In this document: in pieces, positions 14,527-20,955 of the stretch
Layout of the letters: each line of letters opens with the position of its first letter
How positions within the stretch are numbered: position 1 is the first letter of the stretch
Source of the DNA: Bacteroidota bacterium
Lineage (GTDB): Bacteria > Bacteroidota > Bacteroidia > Flavobacteriales > Flavobacteriaceae
DNA length: 20,955 nucleotides
Direction of reading: 5' to 3'
NCBI GenBank assembly: GCA_023437485.1
Contig: JAEZGB010000082.1
Coordinates: 1 to 20,955, forward strand
The notes under the pieces: model-generated
Databases searched by the model: none
What the model was told of the DNA's origin: nothing
The model's input: only the letters and a program-made list of their open reading frames with translations
Translations under genes and position numbers: made by a program

Positions 14527-15254
14527 TACCAATCCTTTTCATTTCGGCGGGGTTGCGAAGGTACTTTTTTCTGGTTGACTTTACCTTGCACCTTGCGCTC
14601 CTCATTGTTGACTGCGTCTAACAAATTCTCCAAACGTTCTTTGGGCAAACCACCCGGAGCCGGCTTTGGCTCCGGGCCATCGGGGCCGTCATCCTTGGGT
14701 TGGCCCTGGTCTTTTGGCTCGGGTTTGTCGCCCTGATTGCCTTGCGGCTGTTGTTGATTGTCTTTTTTATCGTCTTTCTTGTCGTCCTTCTTGTCGTCCT
14801 TCTTGTCGTCTTTCTTGTCCTTCTTGTCGTCTTTGGGCGGATTGTCTTTCAAGAATTTCTTTGCCAATGCGTAATTATAGCGGGTCTGGTCATCGGCGGG
14901 GTTGTTCCTAAGCGCGTTTTTGTAGGCTTCAACCGCGCCCTGGTAATCCTTTTCCTTCATCATCACATTGCCCAGGTTGTGAAACGCGCGATGTTTTTGC
15001 TCCCGGGTTTGGGCTGTCTGAATTGCCTTAAGGTATGAATTGCGCGCCTCGAGATATTGGTTTTGCCTGTAAATCGAATTTCCCAGGTTATAACTGGCGG
15101 TGGCCGATTGGTCCCTGTGTTCGGCGATGCGGTATTGCGCCTCGGCATCGGCATATTCCTTATTTGCAAATTTTTCGTTTCCCCGGGGCAGAACGTCCTT
15201 TTCCTGGGCATTCAATCCCGCGCTTGCGATCAGTATCAATATCAACTTCCTCAT
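14526..15254 (-). CDS. batC: BatC: exported TPR protein with Lys/Asp tract
   Basis: 242 residues. A signal peptide (about 1-16, SAGLNAQ) precedes TPR-like repeats (about 22-50, 54-80, 91-122) with SYNLGNSIYRQNQYLEA and FHNLGNVMMKEKDYQGAVEAY. A Lys/Asp tract (141-165) and a Gln/Pro/Gly-rich linker (166-205) follow. The C-terminal signature LENLLDAVNNEERKVQGKV ends EKDW. Both ends match BatC of aerotolerance operons. TPRs suggest a scaffold in the periplasm linking BatA/BatB and BatD. It overlaps batB by ATGA and batD by TAATG. The charged tract is encoded by a 12-base tandem repeat. Confidence 0.93.
   Translation of the reverse strand: MRKLILILIASAGLNAQEKDVLPRGNEKFANKEYADAEAQYRIAEHRDQSATASYNLGNSIYRQNQYLEARNSYLKAIQTAQTREQKHRAFHNLGNVMMKEKDYQGAVEAYKNALRNNPADDQTRYNYALAKKFLKDNPPKDDKKDKKDDKKDDKKDDKKDDKKDNQQQPQGNQGDKPEPKDQGQPKDDGPDGPEPKPAPGGLPKERLENLLDAVNNEERKVQGKVNQKKVPSQPRRNEKDW
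14760..14834 (-). repeat. 12-bp tandem repeat encoding the Lys/Asp tract in batC
   Basis: On the plus strand, units of GTCGTCCTTCTT and close variants recur at 14769-14780, 14781-14792, 14793-14804 and 14805-14816. A 9-base partial unit and one more variant follow. They encode repeated KKDD residues. The unit length is a multiple of three, so copy-number changes would keep the reading frame. Confidence 0.85.
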
Positions 15255-16291
15255 TTCTCCTTTTCATTAAACAGGTTCAACTTGCGCAACCATTTGGTTT
15301 TTCTTTCAAGCAAAAAGATATCGGCACAAAGCAATATAAAGGCAAAACCCAAAAACCACTGAAACTGCGAATTAAAGTCAGTGAATTCCTGCGACTCAAA
15401 TTCCGTCCGTTCAATGTTTTCGATCGCATTTTTCACATATTCGGCAACCTCACGGGAATTGGCGCCATAAACATATCCTCCGCCGGCGCTCTTGGCAATT
15501 TCCTTGAGGTTGGGTTCATTAAGCCTGGTGATCACCACCTGGCCGTTGCCATCGCGTTTGAATTGCCCCACGCGGCCGTTTTCCCGAATCGGAATCGGGC
15601 CACCCTTGGCAGTGCCCATCCCCACCGTAATGATCTTGATCCCGGCTTTTTTGGCCTGCTTTGCGGCATTTTCTGATCCCAGCTCGTGATCTTCACCGTC
15701 CGAAATTATGATCAGAAGTTTATTGGTCTTGCTTTCTTTGTCAAAAAACGATTCGGCGAGCGTAATGGCCTCGCCCAGCGAAGTTCCCTGCGACGAAACC
15801 ATGTCAGTGTTCATGCTTTGGAGAAACATCCGCGACACCGAATAATCGGTCGTGATCGGCAGGACGGGAAATGCACTGGCCGCATAGGCAATGATCCCAA
15901 TCCGGTCACCTGAGAGCCCTGAAATAATTTGCGAAACCGTCTGCTTGGTCTTTTCCAGCCTTGAGGGCGCAACATCTTCGCTTAGCATGCTTTTGGAAAC
16001 ATCGACGGCAAACACGATGTCAATCCCTTCGCGCTTAACGGTTTCAGTTTTCATACCGATCTTGGGGTTTGCCAAAGCGGTTATCACGAAGGCACATGCC
16101 AGCACGAACAGCGAAAATTTAATTATTGGTTTTGCCGACGAACGATCCGGCGCAAGCCTTTTGAGCAGTGGCGTCTCGGCAAATTCACGTTGCTTTTTGC
16201 GCATCCAGAAACGGTTGGCCAAAAACAACAAGGCCATCGGCACCAGCAGGGCCAACAGATAGAAATATTCCGGTTTGTCAAACTCCACCAT
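15251..16291 (-). CDS. batB: BatB: membrane VWA-domain protein
   Basis: 346 residues. An N-terminal double membrane anchor (about 9-27 and 58-75; the first begins FYLLALLVP) flanks a basic loop. The VWA domain (about 88-290) has the MIDAS motif DVSKS at 97-101, a threonine in SSQGTSLGEAI, and ISDGEDHE near residue 200. A C-terminal membrane helix (about 310-330, WFLGFAFILLCADIFLL) follows. The MIDAS set looks intact, so divalent metal binding is expected. It overlaps batA by one base (TGATG) and batC by four (ATGA). It is a close relative of BatA in the same operon, probably by old duplication. Confidence 0.93.
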   Translation of the reverse strand: MVEFDKPEYFYLLALLVPMALLFLANRFWMRKKQREFAETPLLKRLAPDRSSAKPIIKFSLFVLACAFVITALANPKIGMKTETVKREGIDIVFAVDVSKSMLSEDVAPSRLEKTKQTVSQIISGLSGDRIGIIAYAASAFPVLPITTDYSVSRMFLQSMNTDMVSSQGTSLGEAITLAESFFDKESKTNKLLIIISDGEDHELGSENAAKQAKKAGIKIITVGMGTAKGGPIPIRENGRVGQFKRDGNGQVVITRLNEPNLKEIAKSAGGGYVYGANSREVAEYVKNAIENIERTEFESQEFTDFNSQFQWFLGFAFILLCADIFLLERKTKWLRKLNLFNEKEK

Positions 16292-17292
16292 CAGATAAAA
16301 CTTCTATAAAGGGTTTGTCTCAATCCAAATTCAATAATCAGCAACAGCCCTGCAAGCCAAACCAGCGGACGGTACTTCTCATCGTAATCATAAAACTTCA
16401 GCTCCTCAATTTCAGTAGTCTCAAGTTTATTGATTTCGTTATAGATGTCCTGAAGCTTTTTATTGCTGGTGGCCCGAAAATATTTCCCACCCGTATTGGC
16501 CGCGATGCGCTTCATGAGCTGCTCGTCGATTTCAACCTGCATCATCCTGAACAAAAACCCGCCGCCAGGAGCATAGGCGTACGGAAATTCGGCCATTCCG
16601 TTGGTCCCGATCCCGATTGTGTAAACCTTAATCCCGAATTCACGGGCGATATCCGAAGCCGTTTCAGGCTCGATAAAACCCGAATTGTTTACTCCATCGG
16701 TCAAAAGGATGATCACTTTGCTTTTGGCCTTGCTGTCCCGCAAACGGTTTACCGCCGTGGCAAGCCCCATCCCGATGCCGGTCCCATCCTGCAGGACATT
16801 GTCATACTTGACGGACCTCAGCGCCTCAAGCACCACGGCCTTGTCACTGGTAACAGGGGTTTTGGTATAGGCTTCGGCTGCATACACCACAATTCCGATA
16901 CGGTCATTGGGCCGGCCTTCTACAAATTCACGGGCAACCGTCTTCAAGCCCTCCATCCGGTTTGGCTTCAGGTCTCGCGCCAGCATGCTTCCCGAAACGT
17001 CTATTGCCATGACGATATCGATACCGCGGGTAGTCTTGGTTTGGCTCGAAACGTCCACCGTCCGCGGCCGCGCCATGGCCACAATAATTGCCGAGAGTGC
17101 CAGCAGACGCATCGCGAACAAAACCGGCTTTAACCGCGCCCATATTGAATTGTGTTTGGCCAGATCAGTTGCCGTACTCATTTTGAGCGGTGCCGAAACA
17201 TCATCGCGGCGCCAGTAAAACCACGCCGCCAGTGCCGGCAAGAGCAACAACAGCCAAAGGAATTGCGGATGCATGAAAGTTATTTCGCTCAT
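16291..17292 (-). CDS. batA: BatA: membrane VWA-domain protein
   Basis: 333 residues with the same layout as BatB: membrane helices at about 10-27 and 58-75 and near the C-terminus (about 308-325). A VWA domain between them carries the MIDAS motif DVSGS at 98-102, DGTGIGMGLATAV, and LLTDGVNNSG. The region after the VWA strand has GGGFLFRMMQVEIDEQLMKRIA, a BatA-type segment. Predicted to place its VWA domain in the periplasm, anchored in the inner membrane, as part of the Bat complex. It is coupled to the upstream two-TM gene by ATGA and to batB by TGATG. Confidence 0.94.
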   Translation of the reverse strand: MSEITFMHPQFLWLLLLLPALAAWFYWRRDDVSAPLKMSTATDLAKHNSIWARLKPVLFAMRLLALSAIIVAMARPRTVDVSSQTKTTRGIDIVMAIDVSGSMLARDLKPNRMEGLKTVAREFVEGRPNDRIGIVVYAAEAYTKTPVTSDKAVVLEALRSVKYDNVLQDGTGIGMGLATAVNRLRDSKAKSKVIILLTDGVNNSGFIEPETASDIAREFGIKVYTIGIGTNGMAEFPYAYAPGGGFLFRMMQVEIDEQLMKRIAANTGGKYFRATSNKKLQDIYNEINKLETTEIEELKFYDYDEKYRPLVWLAGLLLIIEFGLRQTLYRSFI

Positions 17293-18908
17293 TGCGCGGG
17301 GCGTTTTAGTTCAACCGAATTGACAATCCGCTCGCGGACCTGCTGGCCATAAACATCGTCTTCGAGATGCGAGACCAAAATTTGCTGCAGCCCGTTCTCC
17401 TGTTTAAACAGCAACAGTTCGTAGTATATTTTTTGACGCTTGCCAGAGTCGTTTTCCCGGGTAAAAGTCCCGAATGCCTTGACTCCCGTAATCCCTAAAT
17501 CAGTTTCGTAGCTTTCCTGCTTGACCAGCATGTTTTGCGCCCCGCGGGTTTCCATGGTGGCCAGAATTCCTTCGATTGCTTTTTCCAGCGACAAATCGAT
17601 CTGCTCTTTGTATTGGTTGGTGGAAACGATAACATAAAAATTATCGGTGAGCGAACCGTAGCTGAACATTTGTAAATCTTTGAGCATGGCAATGGCGTCT
17701 GGCGGTAGTTCGTCCTCAGCCATCATGCGCCGAAGCACGCGCGGGGTTTCAATAATTACCGGCGGGTTGCCGTATTCGCTGCGGATCCACTCCCCTTCGG
17801 CCAGTTCCTTTACAGGGTGCCCGAAGATATTGTCCGTGAAGTAAGAAAATCCTTTGGTGGCTACGAAATACCCGGCGACCAGCACCACCAGCAAACCGGC
17901 AATCCCGGAATAAATCATGATCTTGCGCTGCTTTTTGCGTTTAAGTTCGCGCTCCCGCTTAAGTTGAGCAATATGTTCGTCCTCCTGTGCAATCTCCTCG
18001 GGTATTGAGCGGTCAAGCGTCAGGATGGCTTTTTCAATTCTGCCGCGGTGGTCGGCGATCTCATCGGTCGCGGGCCTGGACCTCGCAAATTTGACCAGGT
18101 CGGCCTGCCGGAGCACGCGTTCCAGGTCAGAAGCGGTTTCACTTGAAAGCGCCATGTTTTTTTCGACCGATGCTTTCCTAAGCGCATCGAGCAGTTCAGA
18201 AGTGGTACTTTCCATCGCGGGGATGTGAATGGCCTCTTCAATGTAATTTCGGGCGATGTCAGTGAGCTCGCTGTAATAGGATTTGACCTCGCCGCGTTGC
18301 AGGAGATCCTTTTTTTCAAGTTGCTGCAACAGCACGGTAGCCTTTTCAATGGGCGAACGATAAATTTGCTTTCCCGGCAACGATGATCGGCGCTGATAAT
18401 AATACCGATAAGCCAGGTAACCCGCGGCGACCAACGCAACGGCAATAAGCGCATAGATCCACCAGTTTGACGAAGGTTTCCCGGTTGAAATGATATCGCG
18501 GATATCGTAAAGTTTTTGCTTGAGCGTATCAACCTGGACGGGCATGACCTCAAGGGCAATGCTGTCGGTTGGAAAGGTTTGCTTGCCGATGGCCACTTCA
18601 AGCGGCGGGATTACATACCGGCCTGAGTCAAATTGCGTCAGTCCGTATTGTTTGATGAGTTCATAACTCGCGCCGTGGTTTACCGTATCGATTTTGTAAT
18701 TGCGGATGACTTCCATCGGCCCAAAATTTTTGCCGGCTGGAAAACTGACCCTGGCTGATGTATCGGCAGTGGCCCTGATGCTTAGCCTGAACTCGGAGCC
18801 AATCTTTTTGCGGACCGAATCTACCGATGCCACGACAGGGTTTTGCGACTGTGCCCATGCGGCCAGCAACAACGCGATAATTGTAATATATTTTCCGGCA
18901 CCGTTCAT
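17289..18908 (-). CDS. BatD/DUF4381-like exported protein with two membrane segments
   Basis: 539 residues. A signal peptide (about 1-22) precedes a beta-rich periplasmic domain (25-145) with YELIKQYGLTQFDSGRYVIP and DTLKQKLYDIRDII, similar in style to BatD. TM1 (149-167) is followed by a cytosolic helical segment (185-245) with GEVKSYYSELTDIARNYIEE and PAMESTTSELLDAL, as in DUF4381-type proteins. A Lys/Arg/Glu helix (310-329), TM2 (330-351) and a C-terminal domain of about 190 residues (352-539) follow. The last domain, with YVIVSTNQYKEQIDLSLEKAI and GITGVKAFGTF, has no function I recognise. The gene sits between DUF58 and batA, overlapping them by one and four bases, so it is probably a core partner of the Bat complex. 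Confidence 0.82.
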   Translation of the reverse strand: MNGAGKYITIIALLLAAWAQSQNPVVASVDSVRKKIGSEFRLSIRATADTSARVSFPAGKNFGPMEVIRNYKIDTVNHGASYELIKQYGLTQFDSGRYVIPPLEVAIGKQTFPTDSIALEVMPVQVDTLKQKLYDIRDIISTGKPSSNWWIYALIAVALVAAGYLAYRYYYQRRSSLPGKQIYRSPIEKATVLLQQLEKKDLLQRGEVKSYYSELTDIARNYIEEAIHIPAMESTTSELLDALRKASVEKNMALSSETASDLERVLRQADLVKFARSRPATDEIADHRGRIEKAILTLDRSIPEEIAQEDEHIAQLKRERELKRKKQRKIMIYSGIAGLLVVLVAGYFVATKGFSYFTDNIFGHPVKELAEGEWIRSEYGNPPVIIETPRVLRRMMAEDELPPDAIAMLKDLQMFSYGSLTDNFYVIVSTNQYKEQIDLSLEKAIEGILATMETRGAQNMLVKQESYETDLGITGVKAFGTFTRENDSGKRQKIYYELLLFKQENGLQQILVSHLEDDVYGQQVRERIVNSVELKRPAQ

Positions 18909-19774
18909 CAGCGCGATTTGAAATAGCCCAAAAGCTTGGTTACGTAACTTTCATCGACCCGCGTGGAAAATGATCCGGCGCCGCAGCGCGAAAAAGTTTC
19001 CTTAAAATATGCGGCCTTATCCCGGTGGTCCTGCTCGTATTGCTTTCTAAGCGATGCCGATGATGTATCAATCAGCACTACATTGCCCGTTTCGGCGTCC
19101 AGCATGGGGACCATTCCCAGGTTGGGCAGTGTTTCCTCGCGGACATCATAGACACGGATGCCGGTGATGTCGTGTTTTTTGGCAGCAATTTTCAGAGTTT
19201 GCTCGTAATTGCCCTTCGCAATAAAATCAGAAATCAGGAACACGATTGCCTTTTTCTTCATGATTCCCGAGAGGAATTTGAGCGCCTGTGAAATGTCGGT
19301 ACGGCGGCTTTGAGGCTCAAATTCAATGAGTTCCCGGATGATGCGCAAAACATGTGACCGCCCTTTTTTTGGCGGGATAAAAAGCTCGACGGTATCGGAA
19401 AAAAGTATCAGGCCGATCTTGTCATTGTTTTGCGTTGCCGAAAAAGCCAGGGTTGCCGCAATCTCGGTCACGATCTCACTTTTAAATCCTCCGCGCGTCC
19501 CAAATTGTTCCGATCCACTCACATCGACCATGAGCAACATCGTGAGTTCTCGCTCCTCTTCAAAAACCTTGACGTATGGCTCGTTGTAGCGTGCGGTCAC
19601 ATTCCAGTCAATCGCGCGGACATCGTCGCCAAATTGATACTGCCGGACCTCGCTAAAGGTCATTCCGCGTCCTTTGAAAGATGTGTGGTATTCGCCCGAG
19701 AAGATGTGGTCGCTGAGCCTCCGGGTCTTGATTTCAATCTTGCGGACTTTTTTGAGCAGTTCTTTTGTATCCAT
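18908..19774 (-). CDS. DUF58 family VWA-like protein of the Bat operon
   Basis: 288 residues, cytosolic, without signal peptide. The DUF58 signature is clear: SGEYHTSFKGRGMTFSEVRQ (26-45), then YQFGDDVRAIDWNVTAR (46-62). A VWA-like fold follows with DVSGS at 84-88, IGLILFSD and FLISDF. Such proteins are the usual partners of MoxR AAA+ ATPases. The ATG at 19774 (MDTKELLKKVRKIEIK) is chosen over one seven codons upstream because it matches the family start. It lies 73 bases after moxR, beyond a hairpin, and overlaps the next gene by one base (TGATG). Confidence 0.94.
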   Translation of the reverse strand: MDTKELLKKVRKIEIKTRRLSDHIFSGEYHTSFKGRGMTFSEVRQYQFGDDVRAIDWNVTARYNEPYVKVFEEERELTMLLMVDVSGSEQFGTRGGFKSEIVTEIAATLAFSATQNNDKIGLILFSDTVELFIPPKKGRSHVLRIIRELIEFEPQSRRTDISQALKFLSGIMKKKAIVFLISDFIAKGNYEQTLKIAAKKHDITGIRVYDVREETLPNLGMVPMLDAETGNVVLIDTSSASLRKQYEQDHRDKAAYFKETFSRCGAGSFSTRVDESYVTKLLGYFKSR

Positions 19775-19847
19775 TAATTTTGGTTCAATGTTCAACGTAA
19801 AAAAGTTTAAAGAACGTGGTGTGCTTTAAACCCTGAACTTTGAGCAA
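19775..19847 (-). terminator. hairpin plus T run between moxR and the DUF58 gene (attenuator candidate)
   Basis: On the minus strand GTTTAAAG (19831-19824) pairs with CTTTAAAC (19812-19805), followed at once by six T. This is terminator geometry, but the stem has only two G-C pairs. The gap also has word-repeat-like sequence (CAAAGTTCAGG; GTTGAACATTGAACC) up to the DUF58 start. Partial termination could make moxR more abundant than the downstream genes. Confidence 0.45.
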
Positions 19848-20852
19848 TTATGGAACCTCTACTTCGTTGACGATTTTGTTGATGATGTCAACCGATGTGA
19901 TATTTTCGGCTTCGGCCTCATAAGTCACACCAATACGGTGGCGCAAAACATCATGAACCACGGCCCGTACATCCTCAGGGATCACATAACCACGGCGTTT
20001 GATGAACGCATAACATTTTGCCGCCGTGGCAAGGTTGATGCTGCCGCGCGGCGAAGCCCCAAAACTGATGAGCGGTTTGATTTTTTCGAGTTTGTATTTT
20101 TCAGGATAGCGGGTGGCGAATATCAGGTCAAGGATGTACTTTTCGATCTTTTCGTCCATGTAAACCTCACGAACCGATTCCTGGGCGCGAATAATCTGCG
20201 CGATTGAAACCACCTGGTTCACTTTCTCATAACCACCCCTGAGGTTTTGCCTGATCACCAGCCTTTCCTCGTCCATTTTTGGATAATCGATAACGGTCTT
20301 GAGCATGAAACGGTCAACCTGGGCTTCAGGAAGCGGATAGGTTCCCTCCTGCTCGATCGGGTTTTGTGTCGCCAGTACCAAAAAAGGGCGGTCCAGCTTG
20401 AAACTCGTATCGCCGATGGTCACCTGTTTTTCCTGCATCGCCTCCAAAAGTGCCGACTGAACCTTGGCAGGCGCCCGGTTGATCTCGTCGGCAAGGATGA
20501 AATTGGCAAAGATCGGCCCCTTCTTGATCGAGAAATCATTCTGTTTGATGTTGTAAATCATGGTGCCCACAACATCTGCAGGAAGCAGGTCTGGCGTGAA
20601 CTGGATGCGGCTGAACGAGGCGTCAATTGCCTGCGATAAGGTGTTGATGGCAAGTGTTTTGGCAAGGCCGGGAACACCTTCAAGCAGGATGTGGCCCTGC
20701 CCTAGCAGCCCAATAAGCAAACGTTCGGTCATGTGTTTTTGGCCCACGATGACCTTGTTCATTTCCATCATCAAAAGATCAATAAAAGCGCTTTCGCGTT
20801 CTATTTTTTCATTGATCTCGTGGATATTAAGCGAAGCCGTATTTTGTTCCAT
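19848..20852 (-). CDS. moxR: MoxR family AAA+ ATPase
   Basis: A 334-residue cytosolic AAA+ ATPase, first gene of the Bat operon. Walker A GVPGLAKT is at 59-66, FTPDLLPADVVGT (85-97) follows, and Walker B ILADEIN is at 119-125. Next are NRAPAKVQSALLEAMQEKQVT (125-145), sensor 1 ATQNP (161-165), GTYPLPEAQVDRF (170-182), and sensor 2 in SFGASPRGSINLA. MoxR proteins act as chaperone-like ATPases with VWA-domain partners, here DUF58, BatA and BatB. Length is typical. Upstream, TCAATTTG (20900-20893, minus strand) is a one-mismatch -7 box. A short inverted repeat ACAGG-CTT-CCTGT lies at 20911-20923. Confidence 0.95.
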   Translation of the reverse strand: MEQNTASLNIHEINEKIERESAFIDLLMMEMNKVIVGQKHMTERLLIGLLGQGHILLEGVPGLAKTLAINTLSQAIDASFSRIQFTPDLLPADVVGTMIYNIKQNDFSIKKGPIFANFILADEINRAPAKVQSALLEAMQEKQVTIGDTSFKLDRPFLVLATQNPIEQEGTYPLPEAQVDRFMLKTVIDYPKMDEERLVIRQNLRGGYEKVNQVVSIAQIIRAQESVREVYMDEKIEKYILDLIFATRYPEKYKLEKIKPLISFGASPRGSINLATAAKCYAFIKRRGYVIPEDVRAVVHDVLRHRIGVTYEAEAENITSVDIINKIVNEVEVP

Positions 20853-20892
20853 GTTATGTAGGGTATCCCGAATGTTAAATTTTTTGGTGGTG

Positions 20893-20923
20893 CAAATTGA
20901 TTATTTTTTGACAGGCTTCCTGT
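20893..20923 (-). promoter_or_regulatory. candidate moxR promoter region with inverted repeat
   Basis: Minus-strand TCAATTTG at 20900-20893 differs from TAnnTTTG by one base. No TTG is found at the usual -33 distance. ACAGG-CTT-CCTGT at 20911-20923 sits just upstream, where a regulator could bind. The window ends at 20955, so the full upstream region is not visible. Confidence 0.3.
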
Positions 20924-20955
20924 TAATGATTGGTTAAAAAACCAAAGGCTATCCC

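Noticed and set aside
13864..14736. Plus-strand open frame (290 codons) opposite batD/batC
   Set aside because: Antisense to two recognisable Bat genes; its translation is an unordered mix with no family features.
16168..17133. Long plus-strand open frame (321 codons) opposite batA
   Set aside because: It lies wholly antisense to batA and the batA-batB junction, which have intact VWA motifs. The codon structure of the sense genes explains the lack of stops.

Overview
The window looks like a chromosomal segment of a flavobacterium (phylum Bacteroidota). Four things point there. Promoters have the form TTG-N(17-23)-TAnnTTTG. Start codons have A/T-rich upstream sequence without clear Shine-Dalgarno motifs. 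One secreted protein carries a type IX secretion (T9SS) C-terminal sorting domain. The right third is a Bacteroides-aerotolerance (Bat) operon. By eye the GC content is higher than in the best known low-GC Flavobacterium species. I see no phage, IS element, CRISPR array, tRNA or rRNA.

Layout. 1-423 (+) is the tail of a THC0290_0291-family envelope protein cut by the window edge. A bidirectional terminator separates it from a convergent cystathionine gamma-synthase-type enzyme (487-1629, -). The ~355-base gap that follows (1630-1984) holds a large hairpin behind a consensus-like promoter, a possible small RNA or palindromic repeat. Next come two overlapping plus-strand genes, an ArsC/Spx-like thioredoxin-fold protein and an EamA transporter. 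They are followed by yicC-gmk (overlapping) and nadD. A T9SS cargo protein (5513-6769, -) is convergent with nadD. An iron-containing alcohol dehydrogenase (6981-8132, +) and gpsA (8358-9353, +) each have a promoter. A minus-strand group then holds a 135-aa conserved protein, pheS and a 118-aa conserved protein. The 118-aa gene diverges from cvpA (11521-12021, +) across a compact overlapping promoter pair.

The largest unit is 12011-20852 (-): moxR, a DUF58 VWA gene, a two-membrane-segment BatD/DUF4381-like gene, batA, batB, batC, batD, batE. From DUF58 to batE every junction overlaps by 1 or 4 bases, so translation is probably coupled. Three proteins keep a DxSxS metal-binding (MIDAS) motif: DUF58, BatA and BatB. 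MoxR is the AAA+ ATPase partner. BatC, BatD, BatE and the two-TM protein supply TPR, beta-rich periplasmic and membrane modules. This fits a membrane-anchored MoxR-VWA complex facing both the cytoplasm and the periplasm. The family has been linked to aerotolerance and envelope stress, but its biochemical task is unsettled. moxR is set apart from the rest by 73 bases holding a hairpin followed by a T run.

A recurring noncoding theme is blocks of short degenerate 'word' repeats, often paired in inverted orientation. They lie just upstream of gene starts or promoters at 4708-4885, 6880-6930, 9884-10010 and 19775-19847. I find no clearly new defence or mobile system. The most interesting unexplained items are the hairpin transcript candidate at 1710-1891, the word-repeat blocks, the overlapping divergent promoters at 11462-11506, and the two-TM protein in the Bat operon.
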